NCBI GenBank assembly: GCA_009377575.1
Contig: WHTU01000006.1
Span: 1 to 64,000 of the forward strand
Length of the DNA: 64,000 bases
Reading direction: 5' to 3'
From: Nitrososphaeraceae archaeon
GTDB lineage: Archaea > Thermoproteota > Nitrososphaeria > Nitrososphaerales > Nitrososphaeraceae
Shown one piece after another: positions 59,668-64,000 of this stretch. The notes under the pieces were generated by a model. It ran no database searches. It worked only from the letters and a program-made list of their open reading frames with translations, and was not told where the DNA came from. A program made the position numbers and the translations under genes. Within the stretch, counting starts at the first letter, position 1; each line of letters begins with the position of its first letter.

Positions 59668-60890
59668 ATCAGGTATGACTCCTTCACTAAACCTTCGTCG
59701 TTTGCTAGTGCCTCAATTGAAGGCCGAACACTTTGAGAAATATACGATCGACCATTCTTCAAAAACTCTGGATACACAGGCAATCGCGCCTTTAACTGTA
59801 ATCCCTTCCTCGAAGTCACTTGGTTTACATAGTCTATAGGAGGCCAAGGGTGTTCCGGATTAACATAATCGATGGTAACAGGTGATATTCCCCCCCAATC
59901 ATTAATACCCACGTCAATATAATCCTCTAGCCTCTCATTGAGATTTGGAGGCACTTGGATGTTCATAGTGGGCATCAAAATTCTGGCTAGTGCTACTGCT
60001 CGCATGAAATAATCCTTAGTAGGGGCTGGATAATTAGACATTGCTGTTCCATTCTTAGGTGAAAAGTTTTGCATTATCACTTCTTGTATATGCCCAAAAG
60101 ATTCATGTAATGATTTAATAAGAATCAGTGATTCAACGATTTCCTCGGGAGTCTCGCCGATACCTACAAGTAGTCCAGTCGTAGTCGGGATATTTAGTTC
60201 ACCACATGAAGCCAGAGACTTTATTCTTACTCTAGGATGTTTGCTTGGTGCCCTTTCATGTGGCATCCCTTTACCTGATAATCTAGTACTTGAAGATTCC
60301 AACATCAGTCCCATGCTAGCATTAGTTTCCCTAAGAGTGTATAACTCTTGTTTAGTGAGGCTTCCCGCATTAGTGTGAGGCAACAACCCTGTTTTCTTGA
60401 TAATCATCTCACATATCTCACTAACATATTCAGCCAAGGTAGAGAATCCCTTTTCTCGAAGCCAATTTCGTACCTCTTTATAACGAATTTCTGGTCTTTC
60501 CCCCGTAACAATTAATGCCTCAGTACATCTCAGTCGCTTGGCTACCTCTACTATGGTTAAGACTTTATCGGGATCGAGCATTGAAATCGTCGTATCTCCA
60601 GGCTCCTTTTTGTAAGTGCAGTAAGTGCATGTATCTCGACACAGATTCACTAGATTGACAAAAACTTTTCGAGAATAGGTCAAAATTGAAGGCCTAAATT
60701 TATTGCGTAGATATGAAGAGCACTCAATTAATTGTTCCAACCTAGCATCGTAGAATAACGAGAGAGCCTGCTCACGATTAAGAGGGCAAGAAGAATGCTT
60801 TATCTCCTCCATTATCTTACCTACACTCTCCAGATCGTTATCACATCGCATCAATGCATCGTTATCTGTTACACCTTGACTAATAAACAC
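59664..60890 (-). CDS. cofG: FO synthase subunit 1 (CofG)
   Basis: About 408 residues. Radical-SAM partner of CofH. FVNLVNLCRDTCTYCTYKKEPG carries the CxxxCxxC cluster; AEYVSEICEMIIKKTGLLPH and NEHPWPP-like GGISPVTIDYVNPEHPWPP match CofG. The frame extends to 60974, inside the glycosyltransferase gene, but the GTG at 60890 lies behind a GGAG ribosome-binding site (about 60900) and 14 bp after the upstream stop; it is preferred. Confidence 0.94.
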   Translation of the reverse strand: MFISQGVTDNDALMRCDNDLESVGKIMEEIKHSSCPLNREQALSLFYDARLEQLIECSSYLRNKFRPSILTYSRKVFVNLVNLCRDTCTYCTYKKEPGDTTISMLDPDKVLTIVEVAKRLRCTEALIVTGERPEIRYKEVRNWLREKGFSTLAEYVSEICEMIIKKTGLLPHTNAGSLTKQELYTLRETNASMGLMLESSSTRLSGKGMPHERAPSKHPRVRIKSLASCGELNIPTTTGLLVGIGETPEEIVESLILIKSLHESFGHIQEVIMQNFSPKNGTAMSNYPAPTKDYFMRAVALARILMPTMNIQVPPNLNERLEDYIDVGINDWGGISPVTIDYVNPEHPWPPIDYVNQVTSRKGLQLKARLPVYPEFLKNGRSYISQSVRPSIEALANDEGLVKESYLI

Positions 60891-60906
60891 TATTCTTAAC
60901 TCCGTT

Positions 60907-62094
60907 CTACATGTACGTTCTTCCCTTCCAGGTGAATGATTGAGGTTTGTGGACTTTAAGTAGGGAAATAACAAAAGACAACGTTATAACGGTCGCCCCT
61001 ATCGGTGAACCGAGAGCCAACTGCTTTCTATTCTTAATTGATTGAGATAGGATAAGGACAGTTATCGCGATAATAATGCACACAGTAATAAATGCCTCGC
61101 CTGCAAGTAACATGCTCAGAAAGCTGAATCCACCTTGATAAATAAAGTATATTCCTGCTGGCAGAGCAATGAATGGAGATAGCATTAAGAATGCAATGGC
61201 AATCACCATAAGAACTGTTTTTTTTCCTTGTTCTCTATGCATAGGAATTAAGAGTCGCAACAACCCATTCCATAAACCTTGTCTGTCTCTCGCCCACATA
61301 GCACCAACGCAATTTTCTCCTCTAAACATTTTCATTTTGATCCCTCTTTTTTTTACAAGTGAGCCAATTGCGCCATCTTCAATTATTTCAGTGCACACTT
61401 CCCTGTGAGTTCCAATAGACTCATATTGGCCTCGAAGAATAGCAAAGAAACTTCCAAAAAAATACCCCAACTTGTTTGCAGAATCATTTACCTTCAGAGG
61501 AGAAAACTTGGTCTGTAAAAAGACGGATAGGAGAGGTAATGTGATGCCAGTTAGAAAATCATCGGACATTAGCTTTGGAATAGCCGTAATCGCAGAGAGC
61601 TTCTCGCGAAGTATATGATTCACTGCTAAGGTAACAGTCTGTTTAGAGTGAACAGTATCTGCATCAGTAAAGATGAGAATGTCTCCCACTGATTCACTAT
61701 AGCCAAAAAAGCAGGGCCAGTTTTTCCCGACCCAACCGGCTGGACTCTGACCAGCCTCGATCACGCGAAGTCTATGGTCTGCCAAAGCTAATTTCTTCAT
61801 AGTTAGGAGGGTACCATCTGTGGATCCATCATCTATAGATATTATCTCAAGGTTATGATAATCCTGAGCAAGTAGGCTTTCTAAGCACCTACCTATGTAT
61901 TTTTCTTCGTTCAAGGCGGGTACAATAATGCTTACGCGAGGTGTGAGATTAGGATCTAGCATACTTACCTCCTCAAGTTTCGGCGAATATTTCAATGACC
62001 TCCTGGTATACACTAACAAGCGGGCCCAGGTGAGTAGGATGGCGCACATAATAAATACGGGGACGTAGAGCACTAATGATTCAATGGGTAACAT
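60907..62094 (-). CDS. membrane glycosyltransferase, GT2 (HpnB-like)
   Basis: 395 residues. An N-terminal membrane helix (about 5-27), a GT2 catalytic domain (about 52-290) with VSIIVPALNEEKYIGRCLESLL, DDGSTDGT and the FTDADTVH metal site, then three or four helices (about 295-385). The overall layout resembles HpnB/hopene-associated and carotenoid-type glycosyltransferases. Acceptor may be a membrane lipid; archaea lack hopanoids, so that label is only structural. Start at ATG; cofG follows 14 bp later, one operon. Confidence 0.85.
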   Translation of the reverse strand: MLPIESLVLYVPVFIMCAILLTWARLLVYTRRSLKYSPKLEEVSMLDPNLTPRVSIIVPALNEEKYIGRCLESLLAQDYHNLEIISIDDGSTDGTLLTMKKLALADHRLRVIEAGQSPAGWVGKNWPCFFGYSESVGDILIFTDADTVHSKQTVTLAVNHILREKLSAITAIPKLMSDDFLTGITLPLLSVFLQTKFSPLKVNDSANKLGYFFGSFFAILRGQYESIGTHREVCTEIIEDGAIGSLVKKRGIKMKMFRGENCVGAMWARDRQGLWNGLLRLLIPMHREQGKKTVLMVIAIAFLMLSPFIALPAGIYFIYQGGFSFLSMLLAGEAFITVCIIIAITVLILSQSIKNRKQLALGSPIGATVITLSFVISLLKVHKPQSFTWKGRTYM

Positions 62095-62337
62095 ATCTAC
62101 TAATATTTGGGCTGTGAATATAGACGTATTCTCTGATTAGGTAGCAGCGCTCACACAAATTAAAACCTAGACCATTTCGTGTGGAATTTGTATGGTTCTC
62201 TTTTGTCCAATATTTAAATTTCCTAATTGCAAGATGATCAGATTGATACTGTCAAATGTGGCCTAGCTGGCCCGAACAAAGAGTAATAATCTGTAGAAAA
62301 TCAAGTAAACCATGTTCATACTGTCTTTTGAACTTTT

Positions 62338-62997
62338 CTAAACCATATCTCTGATATACTCAATTAGCTTCAAAGCATCTCTCTCTTTCAAACTCTTCCT
62401 ATTGTCAACAATATAAGCCTCGAAGCGTCTTGCTTTATCATCCAACTTTGGAAATCTCTTGATGGTTTCTTCTACAATATTTTGGTATGTTCGAAATGGA
62501 AAATAAATATTCTTAGCGACCTTAGTGATGGCATATTTGGTTTCCTTATCGATAACCCCTTTCCTCAATGATAGGTATAGGTTATACCGAATATCCACCA
62601 TGGCTTCAGATTGGAGTTGGTACAAGTCTTGGGAAAACGTTACAGCCACTTCGTCGTCCGCATCTAGTTTCCCGTACTTAAACAGCTCGAATATTTTTCC
62701 GATACCAATCATACCGAATTTCTCCAGTTCAACAGCCCGCAGAGCCCCGATGCTTGATGATCCAATTACGATAGTATTGTTTCTGACTATCAACTGATAG
62801 ACTTCTATAGGTGTGGGCGGATAATCAAGCAAGAAATATCCATCAATTAATCCTACCACAGTCTCTCTGTCGTCCAACGACATAATCAACCTGATTAAAT
62901 CTCCTTTTTTCGCTGGAGGTCGGTAGTCAGCCTCTAACACATTTCGTGCCTTTTCAGTATCTAAACTAGGACCAACAAAAACAATTGCGTTTTTCAT
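62338..62997 (-). CDS. TfuA-like protein
   Basis: 219 residues from ATG 62997 (a longer frame to 63099 runs inside ycaO). Matches the TfuA family: NAIVFVGPSLDTEKARNVL, YRPPAKKGDLIRL, GLIDGYFLLDYPPTPIEVYQL and GSSSIGALRAVELEKFGMIG. TfuA proteins act with YcaO enzymes to make backbone thioamides, supplying sulfur (known for methyl-coenzyme M reductase and thioviridamide-type peptides). The start overlaps the ycaO stop by 4 bp (ATGA), which supports a functional pair. Confidence 0.92.
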   Translation of the reverse strand: MKNAIVFVGPSLDTEKARNVLEADYRPPAKKGDLIRLIMSLDDRETVVGLIDGYFLLDYPPTPIEVYQLIVRNNTIVIGSSSIGALRAVELEKFGMIGIGKIFELFKYGKLDADDEVAVTFSQDLYQLQSEAMVDIRYNLYLSLRKGVIDKETKYAITKVAKNIYFPFRTYQNIVEETIKRFPKLDDKARRFEAYIVDNRKSLKERDALKLIEYIRDMV

Positions 62998-64000
62998 ATC
63001 TTGAAATAATCCCTCGCCCTTTGACCTACTACAGATTTTGTGAACTTGAATGTTTCCATACCTGGCACGATGGCCCGTACTACAGGAACTCCTATCCACG
63101 GTACGGTTAAATCCACTACAATGGCTTTCTTTAATCCTACGGCTTTAAGCTGGCGGAGGATCAACCTTATATCATCTAGTATGTTTTCATTGTAGGAGCT
63201 ATCTACCTCCGAGAGACAGATCTTTCGTTCTGAACTCACGAATTGCCACGACCTCTTATCCTCTGAATTTTCACCTACGTAATTAATTTTGCGAAGATCG
63301 TCTCGAGAACCTTGAATATTGGCCGCGCGAGTCTGTGCAAGTTCGGTAATTGCCCTTACCAAGGCAATCCTGGCATCTGGGTGTGTACCCGTTCCTTCAG
63401 CAAGGTAACCATAATTTTGAGTCAGCCACTCAACGCTTGCAGCATTGAATGTGGGTATTCCCACATTACTAGTGATGTCCTTGACTATCAAGGATATATT
63501 TGCGGCCTTAAACCTACTCACTAAATTCTTCGCCGATTGATTGATGGTATCTTCTAGATCGAGCATAGGAAATAAGTTTGGTTCATCAACCATAACATCC
63601 GAAGTAATTTCGTTGATCGGGTACCCATTCTCCTTAAACTTGTTTGTTAAGAGCTTTATTAGATGATATGGAAAGGCGCTCGAACGTAAGTCTGCTAAAC
63701 TAGACGCATCTCGCTCAACAACTTCGCACAAAGCATGACATACTGCTTCTTCCATGACATTTCCCGACGCAAGTCCATTTGTATGAGAGAAAGAGAACGG
63801 ATTGACAGCCATACCGTCTTGAGTGTATCTAAACAACACCAAAGCGGCAGGTACTAAAATTTGTTCGTATGAGACAAGATCAAAGCCCTGAATGTAATCC
63901 ATTATCAAATCATCCTTATATTGAACAGAGAGGGGTTCGCAAATCTCATCCGCACTAAGGATATTATATTTTTTTGACAGCTCAAAATATGAACCTCTGA
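62994..64000 (-). CDS. YcaO-domain protein, partial (5' end outside window)
   Basis: At least 335 residues; the frame stays open to the window edge beyond the apparent TTG at 63908, reading GSYFELSKKYNILSADEIC upstream. YcaO ATP-binding features: ASGNVMEEAVCHALCEVVERD (Glu-rich helix), SVEWLTQ and GTGTHPDARIALVRAITELAQTRA, then VDLTVPWIGVPVVRAIVPGME at the end. YcaO enzymes activate peptide amides by phosphorylation for cyclisation or thioamidation. The TfuA partner points to thioamide formation; the substrate protein in ammonia oxidisers, which lack methyl-coenzyme M reductase, is unknown. Confidence 0.93.
   Translation of the reverse strand, partial: RGSYFELSKKYNILSADEICEPLSVQYKDDLIMDYIQGFDLVSYEQILVPAALVLFRYTQDGMAVNPFSFSHTNGLASGNVMEEAVCHALCEVVERDASSLADLRSSAFPYHLIKLLTNKFKENGYPINEITSDVMVDEPNLFPMLDLEDTINQSAKNLVSRFKAANISLIVKDITSNVGIPTFNAASVEWLTQNYGYLAEGTGTHPDARIALVRAITELAQTRAANIQGSRDDLRKINYVGENSEDKRSWQFVSSERKICLSEVDSSYNENILDDIRLILRQLKAVGLKKAIVVDLTVPWIGVPVVRAIVPGMETFKFTKSVVGQRARDYFKI

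Noticed and set aside
62095-62337. Search for a precursor peptide for YcaO-TfuA
   Set aside because: Only 15-25 codon frames without leader-core character were seen.
1-64000. CRISPR arrays, insertion sequences, integrated elements
   Set aside because: No regularly spaced repeats, transposase motifs or attachment-site duplications were seen; the two tRNA genes have no partial copies nearby.

Overview
The window (about 40 percent GC) comes from an ammonia-oxidising archaeon of the Nitrososphaerota (Thaumarchaeota), most likely the soil group I.1b / Nitrososphaeraceae lineage. The evidence is the combination of a eukaryote-like DNA topoisomerase IB, archaeal ribosomal proteins (L31e, L39e, S13, S4), ABCE1/Rli1, aEF1-beta, Kae1 and Bud32, F420 genes cofG and cofH, geranylgeranyl reductases, a membrane-anchored blue-copper protein, a divergent FtsZ-like protein, an intron-containing tRNA-His, and many TATA boxes 25-30 bp before start codons (leaderless mRNAs). 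The genus assignment is inference. I see no insertion sequences, prophage or CRISPR; this is chromosomal core plus lineage-specific genes.

Layout. 1-7.9 kb: end of hemL, a 51-aa zinc protein, the FtsZ-like gene, a MiaB-like methylthiotransferase, a secreted PsbP-like protein, the L39e-L31e operon (L39e is short and easily missed), a beta-propeller protein and a cupredoxin membrane protein. 7.9-16.7 kb: a JAMM protein, aspS, a zinc/KH RNA-binding protein, a lone OppD-type ATPase, the sufS-sufU pair (sufU appears to start at CTG), PAP2, GNAT and Trm5. 16.8-24.7 kb: rli1, the 5S rRNA, leucyl aminopeptidase, and a non-oxidative pentose-phosphate operon in which the transketolase N-half is fused to ribulose-phosphate 3-epimerase, followed by the transketolase C-half and transaldolase. 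24.8-30.4 kb: two consecutive AAA+ ATPase/VWA pairs. 31-44.7 kb: S13-S4, a winged-helix regulator fused to an S-layer-like domain with an EF-hand loop, glmS, two FAD reductases of the geranylgeranyl reductase superfamily, a translin-family protein, heme O synthase, aEF1-beta with its zinc-ribbon partner, Pth2 and a fumarase/aspartase. 44.8-54 kb: a PurF-like protein that has lost its catalytic cysteine, a YchF/OBG GTPase, kae1 and bud32 (two KEOPS subunits), an ITPase, a large repeat-containing secreted protein and Taw1. 54-64 kb: two tRNAs, a CBS protein, topoisomerase IB, a stand-alone RAM domain, cofH-cofG behind a glycosyltransferase, and a tfuA-ycaO pair cut by the window edge.

Functional themes: translation and tRNA modification dominate (t6A: Kae1, Bud32; ms2t6A-type: MiaB-like; m1G37: Trm5; wyosine: Taw1; Pth2, Rli1, aEF1-beta, AspRS). 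Cofactor and cluster biogenesis is the second theme (SufS-SufU, CofG-CofH, CtaB, HemL). The best candidates for undescribed biology are the tandem AAA+/VWA locus, the YcaO-TfuA pair in a non-methanogen, the PurF-like pseudoenzyme with its overlapping partner gene, and the HTH/S-layer/EF-hand regulator. All functions are read from sequence motifs by eye; no database search was possible.
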